From contig JAHBTY010000001.1 of NCBI GenBank assembly GCA_019638355.1, positions 248,001 to 312,000 of the forward strand: a DNA stretch of 64,000 nucleotides, given 5' to 3'. Shown here in pieces: positions 7,623 to 16,233 of the stretch (position 1 is the first letter of the stretch; each line of letters opens with the position of its first letter). The position numbers and the translations under genes were made by a program. The notes below the pieces were generated by a model. It had not been told where the DNA came from, ran no database searches, and worked only from the letters and a program-made list of their open reading frames with translations. Source of the DNA: Cyclobacteriaceae bacterium. GTDB lineage: Bacteria > Bacteroidota > Bacteroidia > Cytophagales > Cyclobacteriaceae.

Positions 7623-9971
7623 TTAAAACTCGACCTTATAACTTAAAATGGGCAATAGTGGAAGTAAATACCATTTTTCAATCTTACCGCTTTGTGGTTC
7701 GAAATACTGGCCACCCAGGTTTTTATGATTGGTTGCGTTTTGCAAATCGAGTGATATTGTTGAAGTAGTGTGTGTGCGGTTTCTCTTCATGCTTATCCGG
7801 ATATCGGTGCGGAAATAATCGGGTAGCTTTTCAGTATAAGCCAATGCTTCGATGTACTGGGTTTGACCTAATTCAACCGAGCGGGTAAAATCAATGGGGG
7901 TTTCCCAAAACCCACCCGTATAAATGGTGCGCATGTTGAGGCCAAACACACGCCCTTTCTTCCAGTTATATTCTTTACCTGCAGTAAAGCTAATGGCATG
8001 CTTTCCGTTAAAGCGTGTATTACGCCAAACGTTATCCAATGCTTTATACTCTGAATTATAAAATGAGGTTGATAGTAAGAAGTACAAGTCGTTATGTAGA
8101 AATTGCTCTAACGTAAGTTCTACACCATAATTTCGGCCAACGCCTTTGTTCACCATGGGATCGGTTATATAACCCCATTCCGACATTAGAGTAGAAACCG
8201 GACTGCTGCTATCGTTGCTCACAGCAATGTTATATAAATGCTGGTAATAGGTTTCGGCTTTAATGCGCAGGTACCGCGAAAGGGAACGATCATACCCCGC
8301 CACTATATGATGAGCCTTATTAAATCCCAGATTTTTGTTTGGCAACGTAACCGATCCATCGGCTAGTTCGGTGCGGGTTTCGTAAATTCCAATAGGTTGC
8401 ATTTGACTGTGCAGTCCGTAACCAACCGAAAAAGATTGCTGCTCGGTAAGATCATATTTTACAGAAGCGCGTGGCTCCAACGAAAGCGTATTGTTGTTGG
8501 TAAGCAAAAGAGTATGCAGCCCGGTATTAAAACTAAATTGCTCACTTACTTTATAATTCCATTGCGAAAATGCCTGAATGGTGTTGGCGTGCATTTTAGA
8601 ATCAAGTGGTTGCACTATTTGATTTAATGCTGCATCGCGGTAGCGCAAATTTAAACCATAGCTATAACGATTCAGGTAAACACCCGATCGCATAGCGCTG
8701 CGTGCGTTGAATTTATGATTCAATACCGAGCTGACTGTAATTTTACGCGTTACATAATTTTGTTTGTAATTAAAACGCGGGTTGTAATCGTTGTCCAGCC
8801 GGTCTTCTTCATAACCATGATCGTTGCCCGAAAGCATAACCGTGGTTTGCAAATATGTGTTTGAGCTTAGTGTATAAGCATGCTTAAACCCTGCTGCCCC
8901 GGTATTTGAAAAATAGTTGGAATTATAGCGTTCGTATTCAAACTCCCATTTGGTAGAATCTCGTTTTGCTTCTTGCATTTGATCGCTAAGTCCGCCAAAA
9001 CCAAACAACGAAAAATTACCAAAACGATTAGTGGGCAAATATATATTGTACGATAAATCCTGAAAGTTAGTAACAGCATCGCCTATGTTAACACCCATTT
9101 TTGAAAGTATGCTCAATGTGGAGTATCGATAGTTAATAAGGTAAGAGCCGCGGTAATTTTTAGAAAAGGGACCTTCGGCTGCTACATCCATCCCCAGTAC
9201 TCCCGCTTGTAAGGTATATTCACGCTTCTCGTTATTTCCTTTGCGGAGATTAAGATCAAACACTCCGGCCAGGGCATTGCCATATTCTGCAGCAAATGCA
9301 CCGGTAGAAAAATCGGAATTAGCAAGTAGCTGCGAACTAAGAATGGAAATTCCTCCACCCGATGAACCCACCGCAGCAAAATGATTAGGGTTGGGAATAT
9401 CCACACCTTCCATGCGCCACAACAATCCGAAAGGCGAGTTACCGCGAATTGAAATCTGGTTGTTGCCGTCATCGGTAGAAACCACGCCTGCAAATGAAAC
9501 AGCCGCACGAGCCGGATCATTAACTGCGGCTGCAAATTTTCTGGTTTCTTCTACCGAAAAAGTACGCGTGCTTACAACCGCCATTTCATTTAATGGTTTG
9601 TTCTTCTCGGCATCGGGGCGTATAACAATTTCATCCAGTTGCGTAATGTCTTCTTCAACAGGAACATTAATCACTACCTCTTTACCTGAATTTACAATCA
9701 GGTTAGTTGAAACATCTTTATAACCTACAAATGAGATTTTTAAGATTTGCGTACCAACCGGTACCTGACTGATGCGAAAATTACCATCCGGATCGGTTGT
9801 GGCTCCCAACAAAGGTTCTGAGTTTACGATAACCACGGTGGCTCCGGGCAAACCAATTTTAGAAATTTTATCAACTACGGTGCCGCGCACAGTTTGTGTA
9901 AGCTGTTGGCCAAAAATGGTGGCTGATGTAAAAACAAGAGCCGATGCCAGTAAGAGTTTAAATTGTGTCAT
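7623..9971 (-). CDS. TonB-dependent outer-membrane receptor
   Basis: 782-aa outer-membrane protein. The frame opens further upstream, but the start was set at the ATG at 9971, which begins a signal peptide (MTQFKLLLASALVF) and avoids overlap with the upstream gene. After the signal comes a carboxypeptidase-regulatory-like domain (about residues 25-110; VRGTVVDKISKIGLPGA). A TonB plug follows (ISIRGNSPFGLLWRMEGVDIPNPN), then a beta-barrel to the C-terminal Phe. No STN domain is present on this receptor. The order sigma factor, FecR, STN protein, receptor suggests inducible uptake. The substrate is unknown. Confidence 0.9.
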   Translation of the reverse strand: MTQFKLLLASALVFTSATIFGQQLTQTVRGTVVDKISKIGLPGATVVIVNSEPLLGATTDPDGNFRISQVPVGTQILKISFVGYKDVSTNLIVNSGKEVVINVPVEEDITQLDEIVIRPDAEKNKPLNEMAVVSTRTFSVEETRKFAAAVNDPARAAVSFAGVVSTDDGNNQISIRGNSPFGLLWRMEGVDIPNPNHFAAVGSSGGGISILSSQLLANSDFSTGAFAAEYGNALAGVFDLNLRKGNNEKREYTLQAGVLGMDVAAEGPFSKNYRGSYLINYRYSTLSILSKMGVNIGDAVTNFQDLSYNIYLPTNRFGNFSLFGFGGLSDQMQEAKRDSTKWEFEYERYNSNYFSNTGAAGFKHAYTLSSNTYLQTTVMLSGNDHGYEEDRLDNDYNPRFNYKQNYVTRKITVSSVLNHKFNARSAMRSGVYLNRYSYGLNLRYRDAALNQIVQPLDSKMHANTIQAFSQWNYKVSEQFSFNTGLHTLLLTNNNTLSLEPRASVKYDLTEQQSFSVGYGLHSQMQPIGIYETRTELADGSVTLPNKNLGFNKAHHIVAGYDRSLSRYLRIKAETYYQHLYNIAVSNDSSSPVSTLMSEWGYITDPMVNKGVGRNYGVELTLEQFLHNDLYFLLSTSFYNSEYKALDNVWRNTRFNGKHAISFTAGKEYNWKKGRVFGLNMRTIYTGGFWETPIDFTRSVELGQTQYIEALAYTEKLPDYFRTDIRISMKRNRTHTTSTISLDLQNATNHKNLGGQYFEPQSGKIEKWYLLPLLPILSYKVEF

Positions 9972-10036
9972 ACATACTTTATTTTCGGCTGTATGACAAA
10001 CCAGTTTTACTAAACCCCTACTGCAGGGTATGCTTT

Positions 10037-11845
10037 TTATAAAAACCGTAAACCTACCTTTGCGCCAAACCACATAGCCAGGTTGTTGCTTTTAACTTTT
10101 ATAGAAAAATCGTTTGGTGTGTAGTAGCTAAACAATTTGGGGTAATCGCCATAAGCGGTGCGCGTAAGGTATGTATTGAAAGTTACACCGGTTGAAAGCG
10201 AAAACTTTTTTGCTATCTGAAAATCGAAACCAAGATATGCTTTGTTATGCAAACTCAATGCGTTTGTAAACGAGCCTTTATTTACATGCTGGCTTATCAA
10301 ATCAAAATCGAGGTACCACCAGCGTGTAAGTTTACGGGATGTTCCAACACCATAACCAAACGTCCACACCGAGGTGTCAGTTGCTTCAATCGACTTATCA
10401 GGTTTAAAGCCAGCTGTTAGTATGGTGTAGAATTTTCGTACCCCGGTACGAAACGCAAGGTTAACCGGAAACACCTCATCGGCTGATACCTCCACCTTGT
10501 GGTAGCCTTTGTTTACAATGCTAAATAATCCAATAGGAACACCCCCAACGCTATCTGCATAATTTATAATTCCGATTTGTGTACCGCGTACACGGCCGGC
10601 ATAATTAAAGAACCCGCTTATTTGCGAACCAGAAATTTTACGGGTGGCAATATTGGTAAAGCCGGCAAACTGCGATCCTCTGTAATTTCCGCGTTGTAAG
10701 TTTCCAAAGCCCGCAACCTGTACACCATACGAAGCCTGGTTGTTGTAATTGCTGAACCCGGCTACTTGCACACCATTGGCCCCACCCATGTTGGTGTTGG
10801 CAAAGCCTGCAACCTGTACACCGTGCGCATCACTCAAATTGGTATTGGCAAAACCAGCTACTTGTACAGCGGTTACATCACCACCGTTTAAATTAAAAAA
10901 ACCAGCCGTTTGAATTCCGTACGCTTGTCCGCCCACCATATTGCCAAAGCCTGCAATCTGTAGCCAGCGCACATCGCCCCGATCCAGGTTAAAGAAAAAG
11001 CCCAATTCAACCTGGCGGGTACCCAGCGAGTAGCCCCCTAAAAAGTTAATTGAATAATCGTTGATTACATTCCCGCTAAGGCGCCCGTGCGTTCCAATAA
11101 ATGGTAATAGCGAAACTTGTACGAGTGAGTAAAGTGTGTCAGAAATATTCTGCACGTTTGGTTCGGAATAATACTGGTGCGATAGTTCTTCTTTGAATGC
11201 GGCCAGCATTAAAGAATCAGTTTTTAGTTCAGGTAGTGAAGTTTGTTCGCGGTTTGGTTTATTTGGTTTAAGCGATACAATGTAGTATTGATTGGAGGAC
11301 TCCGTTATTTGAATAAGGGTATCGAAATAATCTTTCTTACTGATAGAAAGTTGTAACGAGTCGGTTCGTTTTTCAATCTTAAGCCTGAAATAACCATACT
11401 GATCGGTAACGGCCGAGGTGATGGAGGGTTTATGATAAACACTTACCTGCGGTAATTTATGGCCGGTGGTTGCATCTTCGATATACCCACTTACAACAAT
11501 AGTTACGCTATTATTTTTAACAGGCAGGGGTGCAGCTTTGGTAAGAATGATATAATTGCCTTTGGCTTTATAATCAAGGGTGCCTTTAAAAATTTCATTT
11601 AACACCTGGCGTACGGTTAAATTTTCTGCCTTTAAACTGACGGTACGCTCAGGCTCGATTATTGAGCTGTTATACGAAAATGAAAAGTTTGCAAGCTGCG
11701 CTACACGATTTAGCACCGCGGTTACCCTTTCGTTTTCTACCGTTAGGCTTATAGGCCGTTCCAGCAAGGGCACTTCTTTTTCTTTGATTTGAGCCACGCT
11801 TACATTGGAGGCAATTAAAAACAAGATCCAGTAAAAGTTCTTCAT
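10037..11845 (-). CDS. STN-domain beta-barrel protein with VQVAGF tandem repeats
   Basis: 602 aa. Order: signal peptide, STN domain (about residues 28-100; RVTAVLNRVAQLANFSFSY), carboxypeptidase-like beta-sandwich (about 115-195), then about eight 16-residue repeats of the form VQVAGFxNxNxxxxxG (about 290-430). The C-terminal region is rich in alternating hydrophobic residues and ends VGLRFL, as in outer-membrane barrels. STN domains normally sit at the N-terminus of TonB receptors, where they contact FecR. Here there is no TonB plug. It follows fecR with a 6-bp gap, so it is probably the FecR partner. The repeats recall surface-repeat (LA_2272-like) proteins. The role is inferred. Confidence 0.75.
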   Translation of the reverse strand: MKNFYWILFLIASNVSVAQIKEKEVPLLERPISLTVENERVTAVLNRVAQLANFSFSYNSSIIEPERTVSLKAENLTVRQVLNEIFKGTLDYKAKGNYIILTKAAPLPVKNNSVTIVVSGYIEDATTGHKLPQVSVYHKPSITSAVTDQYGYFRLKIEKRTDSLQLSISKKDYFDTLIQITESSNQYYIVSLKPNKPNREQTSLPELKTDSLMLAAFKEELSHQYYSEPNVQNISDTLYSLVQVSLLPFIGTHGRLSGNVINDYSINFLGGYSLGTRQVELGFFFNLDRGDVRWLQIAGFGNMVGGQAYGIQTAGFFNLNGGDVTAVQVAGFANTNLSDAHGVQVAGFANTNMGGANGVQVAGFSNYNNQASYGVQVAGFGNLQRGNYRGSQFAGFTNIATRKISGSQISGFFNYAGRVRGTQIGIINYADSVGGVPIGLFSIVNKGYHKVEVSADEVFPVNLAFRTGVRKFYTILTAGFKPDKSIEATDTSVWTFGYGVGTSRKLTRWWYLDFDLISQHVNKGSFTNALSLHNKAYLGFDFQIAKKFSLSTGVTFNTYLTRTAYGDYPKLFSYYTPNDFSIKVKSNNLAMWFGAKVGLRFL

Positions 11846-11851
11846 TTGATT

Positions 11852-12859
11852 TTACTGTGAACTGGCACATCCATCGCCATCCAGAATTAATTCTTCTCCT
11901 TTGCGGATTAAAGTAAGATTCATGGTTTCGGCTATTACTTCCGCTATAATGGCGGGATCGTCTTCTTTATAATTGGCGGTAAGCCGGCAATCGAAAAGTT
12001 TTTTATTAGCCAAAACGATTTTAACGTTATACACTTCGTTTAGCAATGCTACTACCGATTTTAAATCGGTGTTATTAAAACTGAATACTTTAGTTTTATA
12101 GGCCAGTATGTTGGTATCAGGCTTTTCGATACGTTGAAAAATTTTATTGCGCTTGCTGTAAATGGCCCGCTGCCCGGCCTTCAGGTAAAGGCCGCTATCG
12201 TACAATGTATAAAATTGTACTTCGCCTTCTGTAACCAGAATTTCGATGGTGTCTTTTTCCGGATAGGCTTTCAAATTAAATTCGGTACCAATATCACGCA
12301 CTCGAATATCATCGGCTTCAATTAAAAATGGTTTTGCTTCATCGTGTTTTACACTAAAATAAGCTTCGCCTTTAAGCTTTACTTTGCGTGATTTTGTTTT
12401 TGTGTCATAGTGATAGATTAATTCGCTTGCTTTATTAAGGTATGCCGTGCTACCATCGGGCAGGGTATCTTGCACGGGCATTGTTGTGCTTATTAATGCT
12501 TTGGGTTGTTGGGTGGTGCTTATGGGGTTGTTCAAGAAATAAACCACACCAAAAAAGATAGCAACACCGGCTGCAATGCGTACCCAAATAGTTGTTGTAT
12601 ATGTACGCTGTTGCAGCGAAACAGTTTTTTCATCTTCAATCCTGGCTTTCAGTTTATTCCATGCAGCATCGGTATCAAATGTTACATTTACATCAGAGCT
12701 GGCGGCTTTTTCAAATATGGTTTTTAAACTTTCGTAATAAGCCCGGTTGGCTTCGCTTGCGCCAATCCAGGCATTAAGGCGCTGCTGCTCTTGCACCGAA
12801 GCTTCTCCGGCCAAAACCTTGCCGATCACGTCATCCATATCGTTTGGCAACAATCCCAT
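11852..12859 (-). CDS. FecR-family anti-sigma factor
   Basis: 335-aa single-pass membrane regulator. A cytoplasmic N-terminal anti-sigma region (residues 1-80) is followed by a transmembrane span near residue 90-107 (VRIAAGVAIFFGVVYFL). A periplasmic FecR domain comes next (DGSTAYLNKASELIY, VRDIGTEFNLKAYP), then a C-terminal DUF4974-type domain (FSFNNTDLKSVVALLNEVY). It overlaps the sigma gene by 1 nt (TAATG), implying translational coupling. In the known Fec scheme it binds the sigma factor until an STN-bearing outer-membrane protein signals occupancy. Confidence 0.93.
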   Translation of the reverse strand: MGLLPNDMDDVIGKVLAGEASVQEQQRLNAWIGASEANRAYYESLKTIFEKAASSDVNVTFDTDAAWNKLKARIEDEKTVSLQQRTYTTTIWVRIAAGVAIFFGVVYFLNNPISTTQQPKALISTTMPVQDTLPDGSTAYLNKASELIYHYDTKTKSRKVKLKGEAYFSVKHDEAKPFLIEADDIRVRDIGTEFNLKAYPEKDTIEILVTEGEVQFYTLYDSGLYLKAGQRAIYSKRNKIFQRIEKPDTNILAYKTKVFSFNNTDLKSVVALLNEVYNVKIVLANKKLFDCRLTANYKEDDPAIIAEVIAETMNLTLIRKGEELILDGDGCASSQ

Positions 12860-13437
12860 TAAGGCATCCAGTTATTTATAAATATCAAAAACAAGGGTAG
12901 GTAATCTTTCAATTGCTCGCGCATGAGCTTAAGTGCTTTACCCATGTGGTTCTCTACTGTTTTTACCGAAATCTGAAGTTGATCGGCTATTTCCTGGTAT
13001 TTCAATTCTTCAAACCTGCTAAGCTGAAAAACCAATCGGCACTGCTCTGGCAGGGTTTGAATGGCTTGTGTTATTTTTTGTTCCAACTCAGCGGCCTGAA
13101 CTTTTTGCATCACCGATTCAGCCGCACTCTCACTCACGTAAAGCTCATGTGCTACATGTTGTTGTTTTACTTTATCGTGCTTAATTACGTTGAGGCAGCT
13201 GTTGCGCACCATACGGTACAGGTATGCTTTAAGGGAGGTTTCGATTTGGATTGACGATCGCTTTTCCCAAACGGAAATAAATGCTGTTTGTACAACCTCT
13301 TCGGCTTCTTCTTTATCATTTAAAAATGAAAAAGCGTAACGGCATAGTGGTTGGTAGTAGGCACGGAAAATCATCTCAAACGTACTTGTATTACCCTGCC
13401 GGAATTTTTCCAATACCTGCTTTTCCGATAAATCCAC
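12859..13437 (-). CDS. ECF RNA polymerase sigma factor, FecI-like
   Basis: 192-aa extracytoplasmic-function sigma factor. Sigma-70 region 2 occupies about residues 15-85 (IFRAYYQPLCRYAFSFL, EEVVQTAFISVWEKR). Region 4 occupies about 120-175 with a helix-turn-helix (KYQEIADQLQISVKTVENHM). The start is GTG at 13437, since an in-frame TAA lies four codons upstream and no ATG fits. It is first in the transcription unit sigma-fecR-STN protein, probably followed by the TonB receptor. It probably directs transcription of the downstream surface genes, and perhaps of itself. Confidence 0.93.
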   Translation of the reverse strand: MDLSEKQVLEKFRQGNTSTFEMIFRAYYQPLCRYAFSFLNDKEEAEEVVQTAFISVWEKRSSIQIETSLKAYLYRMVRNSCLNVIKHDKVKQQHVAHELYVSESAAESVMQKVQAAELEQKITQAIQTLPEQCRLVFQLSRFEELKYQEIADQLQISVKTVENHMGKALKLMREQLKDYLPLFLIFINNWMP

Positions 13438-13528
13438 CGTATGTATTTATGATACGGTTGCAATTTACGGGTTTCGGGCGTTGAGGCTATGACAACTGAA
13501 AGAACTTTTACCCCTAGGGGAATAAATT

Positions 13529-13554
13529 AAAAAGGCCACCGGGTGGGTGGCCTT
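13529..13554 (-). terminator. Rho-independent terminator after the carbonic anhydrase gene
   Basis: 9-bp stem AAGGCCACC at 13532-13540 and GGTGGCCTT at 13546-13554 with a 5-nt loop. On the minus strand it is followed by a T-rich run. It lies 22 bp past the stop at 13576. Confidence 0.8.
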
Positions 13555-13575
13555 CTATCAAAACTAAGATGAGAC

Positions 13576-14223
13576 TTAAACGCGCCTCATTTTCTCGAAT
13601 TTATAAACATCGGGCATTTCAGAATCATCGTGCATGCTTACTTTAAGGTCTTTGATAATTCCATTGGCAACATCGTACACCCAACCGTGTATGTATGGAT
13701 ACCCACCCCTTCGCTGCCAGGCATTTTGAATAATGGATGTTTTGCCCAGGTCGTAAACCTGCTCCATTACATTGAGTTCAATAAAGCGATTTTCGCGTTG
13801 TTTATCATCGGTTATTGCTTCCAATTCATCCTGGTGCAAGCGGTAAACATCCTTGATGTGCCGGATCCAGTTATCGATTAACCCGATTTGCTTGTGCCCC
13901 ATGGCTGCACGCACACCACCACAACCATAATGCCCGCAAACAATTACGTGGTTTACCTCCAGCACATTAACGGCATAATCTAATACGCTTAGCATGTTCA
14001 TATCGGTATGCACAACCATATTGGCAATGTTGCGATGTACAAATACTTCACCCGGTTGGGTGCCGGTTATTTGGTTTGCCGGCACGCGGCTATCGGCACA
14101 ACCAATCCAGAGAAACTCGGGCTTTTGAGTGTTGGCTAACTTGTTAAAAAAATCTTTGTCTTCGCGTAGCATTTGTTCTACCCAGGCACGGTTTTGTAAA
14201 AGCAGTTGATTGTATTTTTCCAT
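13576..14223 (-). CDS. can: Beta-class carbonic anhydrase
   Basis: 215-aa zinc enzyme interconverting CO2 and bicarbonate in the cytoplasm. The zinc ligands and the Asp-Arg dyad are visible: Cys42, Asp44 and Arg46 in WIGCADSRVP, and His98 and Cys101 in CGHYGCGGVRAA. The four ligand positions match those of E. coli Can as I recall them. It lies 51 bp downstream of a SulP transporter gene on the same strand and is followed by a terminator, so the two are probably one transcription unit for bicarbonate supply or pH balance. Confidence 0.95.
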   Translation of the reverse strand: MEKYNQLLLQNRAWVEQMLREDKDFFNKLANTQKPEFLWIGCADSRVPANQITGTQPGEVFVHRNIANMVVHTDMNMLSVLDYAVNVLEVNHVIVCGHYGCGGVRAAMGHKQIGLIDNWIRHIKDVYRLHQDELEAITDDKQRENRFIELNVMEQVYDLGKTSIIQNAWQRRGGYPYIHGWVYDVANGIIKDLKVSMHDDSEMPDVYKFEKMRRV

Positions 14224-14274
14224 TTTGGTAATTGGTTACATTTTATAGTTATTTTAAACAGGTTGAAACTACAG

Positions 14275-15801
14275 CTACAATTTATCAGAAAGTTTTAACC
14301 CCTTTATTTCAACCAGAATGTATTTTGATTTAGCGGTTTCTGTAAAGTCTGTGATTGTTTCAATTATATCAGCATCTACAAACCCGGCATGTGTTGCATC
14401 AATAATCAATTGCGCGTTGTTCGGAATTTTTGCAAGTTCTTGCCGTAAAGCTGCTTTATTTAAAAAGGTTACATCTTTGGTAAAGCGAATTAAGTATTTC
14501 TGATTTTCAGAAACTACAATCATGGCCTTTTTAAAATTAGTGATTAATATAAACACGAGGGCCACAACAATTCCTAAAAACACCCCTAACAATAAGTTGG
14601 TAAACAATACAGCCAACACGGTAGCCACAAATGGTAAAAACTGGGCATAGCCCTTTTTAAACATTTCTACAAATGAGGATGGTTTGGTGAGTTTATAACC
14701 GGTTACCAACAATATGCCGGCTAAACATGATAGTGGAATTAACTGTAGCAACCCGGGTATTAACAGTACTGACAATAATAAAATTATACCGTGCGAAATA
14801 GTTGATGCTTTGGTACGGGCACCTGAGTTTACATTAGCCGAACTACGCACAATAACCGAAGTAACCGGAAGGCCGCCCAAAAATCCGGAAACAGTATTGC
14901 CAATACCTTGTGCGCGCAACTCACGGTTTAAAGGTGTGCTTCTTCGTGCCGGATCCATTTTATCGCAGGCTTCTATACTTAATAATGTTTCCAAACTGGC
15001 TACCACTGCAAGTGTTATGGCGGTAGTATATACTTTGGAGTTTTGCCAGGCCGAAAAATCGGGCAACGTAAAAAAAGCAGCTAAGCCGGCATCGGAATAG
15101 GAGGGTAACGAAACCAAATGTTGGGCATTGATTATTAAATCGGGGGCTGTAACCTTATAAACGGCATTTATCAAAATGCCCAACACTACCACTACTAACG
15201 GTGCAGGTACTATTCGAAAAAATCGGTACCGTAGTAATTGGTTAGAGTTCCAACTAATAAGAACAATGATGGAAATAGCACTTATTATAATTGCCCCCGG
15301 TGAAAGATAATCGAACGATTGAAAAATTTCTGAAAACGTGTTGCGGCCATCTTGCTGTACAAAGTTTTCATCACCTTCAAAGTCGGCATCGTAACCAACA
15401 GCATGGGGTATCTGTTTTAGAATTAAGATTAACCCAATGCCGGCCAGCATACCTTTAATAACTGCTGCCGGAAAGAAATGACCGATTGAACCGGCTCGCA
15501 CCAACCCAAGAATAACCTGCAACACACCAGCAACTACTACACTCAATAAAAATACCTCGAAGGTGCCAAGGTCTTTAATAGCCACTAAAACAATTGAGGT
15601 AAGGCCGGCAGCAGGGCCACTAACACTTAACGATGACCCGCTAAGTGAGCCAACAACAATACCACCTACTATACCGGCTAACAAGCCCGAAAACAGGGGC
15701 GCTCCGGATGCAAGGGCAATGCCCAGGCAAAGCGGCAGAGCAACCAAAAAAACAACAACTGATGACGGAAAATCCGTTGACCAAAAGGTTCGCAAATTCA
15801 T
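14275..15801 (-). CDS. SulP-family anion transporter (candidate bicarbonate transporter)
   Basis: 508-aa inner-membrane protein with about a dozen hydrophobic spans and a C-terminal STAS-like domain from about residue 425 (IVVSENQKYLIRFTKDVTFL). The SulP core motifs include FPSSVVVFLVALPLCLGIALASGAPL at the start of the membrane domain and RELRAQGIGNTVSGFLGGLPVTSVIVRSSAN in its middle, described here by position as residues 11-36 and 293-323. SulP members carry sulfate, bicarbonate or dicarboxylates. Adjacency to carbonic anhydrase favours bicarbonate, by inference only. The STAS region is somewhat short. Confidence 0.88.
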   Translation of the reverse strand: MNLRTFWSTDFPSSVVVFLVALPLCLGIALASGAPLFSGLLAGIVGGIVVGSLSGSSLSVSGPAAGLTSIVLVAIKDLGTFEVFLLSVVVAGVLQVILGLVRAGSIGHFFPAAVIKGMLAGIGLILILKQIPHAVGYDADFEGDENFVQQDGRNTFSEIFQSFDYLSPGAIIISAISIIVLISWNSNQLLRYRFFRIVPAPLVVVVLGILINAVYKVTAPDLIINAQHLVSLPSYSDAGLAAFFTLPDFSAWQNSKVYTTAITLAVVASLETLLSIEACDKMDPARRSTPLNRELRAQGIGNTVSGFLGGLPVTSVIVRSSANVNSGARTKASTISHGIILLLSVLLIPGLLQLIPLSCLAGILLVTGYKLTKPSSFVEMFKKGYAQFLPFVATVLAVLFTNLLLGVFLGIVVALVFILITNFKKAMIVVSENQKYLIRFTKDVTFLNKAALRQELAKIPNNAQLIIDATHAGFVDADIIETITDFTETAKSKYILVEIKGLKLSDKL

Positions 15802-15846
15802 ACAAAAAAATTAAAACAATGATTACAGTAGGCTTTGTGCTTTTGC

Positions 15847-16161
15847 TTACTGCTGCGGGGGCGGAGAAATTATTTCCAGAAAATGAAAACTGGTGAGAAA
15901 TTGACTGGCAAAAACTACCGGTTGTTGAGCGTTTTGAAAAGCCTGTGGTATGCGTTGTAATATTAGTTTTACAAGATCATCGTCTTCTCCGCTGGTATCT
16001 TCTTCAGCAGGCGCTGGTACAGGCTGCTCGTCTGTTTCATCCGCAAAGTCAGGTATGCACTCGGTAGAGATTTTTTTATTGGTTAAAGAAGTAACCAAAT
16101 TAGCAGATGCTAACATCAGCAAACTTAGTAAAGCAACGCAACAAAATCCTGTTTTTACCAT
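15847..16161 (-). CDS. Small hypothetical exported protein
   Basis: 104 aa from the ATG at 16161; a TTG at 16173 is the alternative start. The N-terminal hydrophobic segment (VKTGFCCVALLSLLMLASANL) could be a signal peptide or membrane anchor. An acidic Pro/Glu/Asp-rich linker (about residues 45-65) and a short hydrophobic C-terminus ending ISPPPQQ follow. No family recognised. It lies upstream of the SulP gene on the same strand, 45 bp apart. It may be real but the evidence is modest. Confidence 0.45.
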   Translation of the reverse strand: MVKTGFCCVALLSLLMLASANLVTSLTNKKISTECIPDFADETDEQPVPAPAEEDTSGEDDDLVKLILQRIPQAFQNAQQPVVFASQFLTSFHFLEIISPPPQQ

Positions 16162-16233
16162 GAAAGGGAACAAATATAGTAAATAGTTGAGTTGCCCTAT
16201 CGGGCTGGTTCCTTTAAGAAAAAATTAACATAA

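Noticed and set aside
10550-10970. CRISPR-like array suggested by the repeating sequence
   Set aside because: The repeats are imperfect 48-bp units in frame, encoding VQVAGF protein repeats inside the STN protein.
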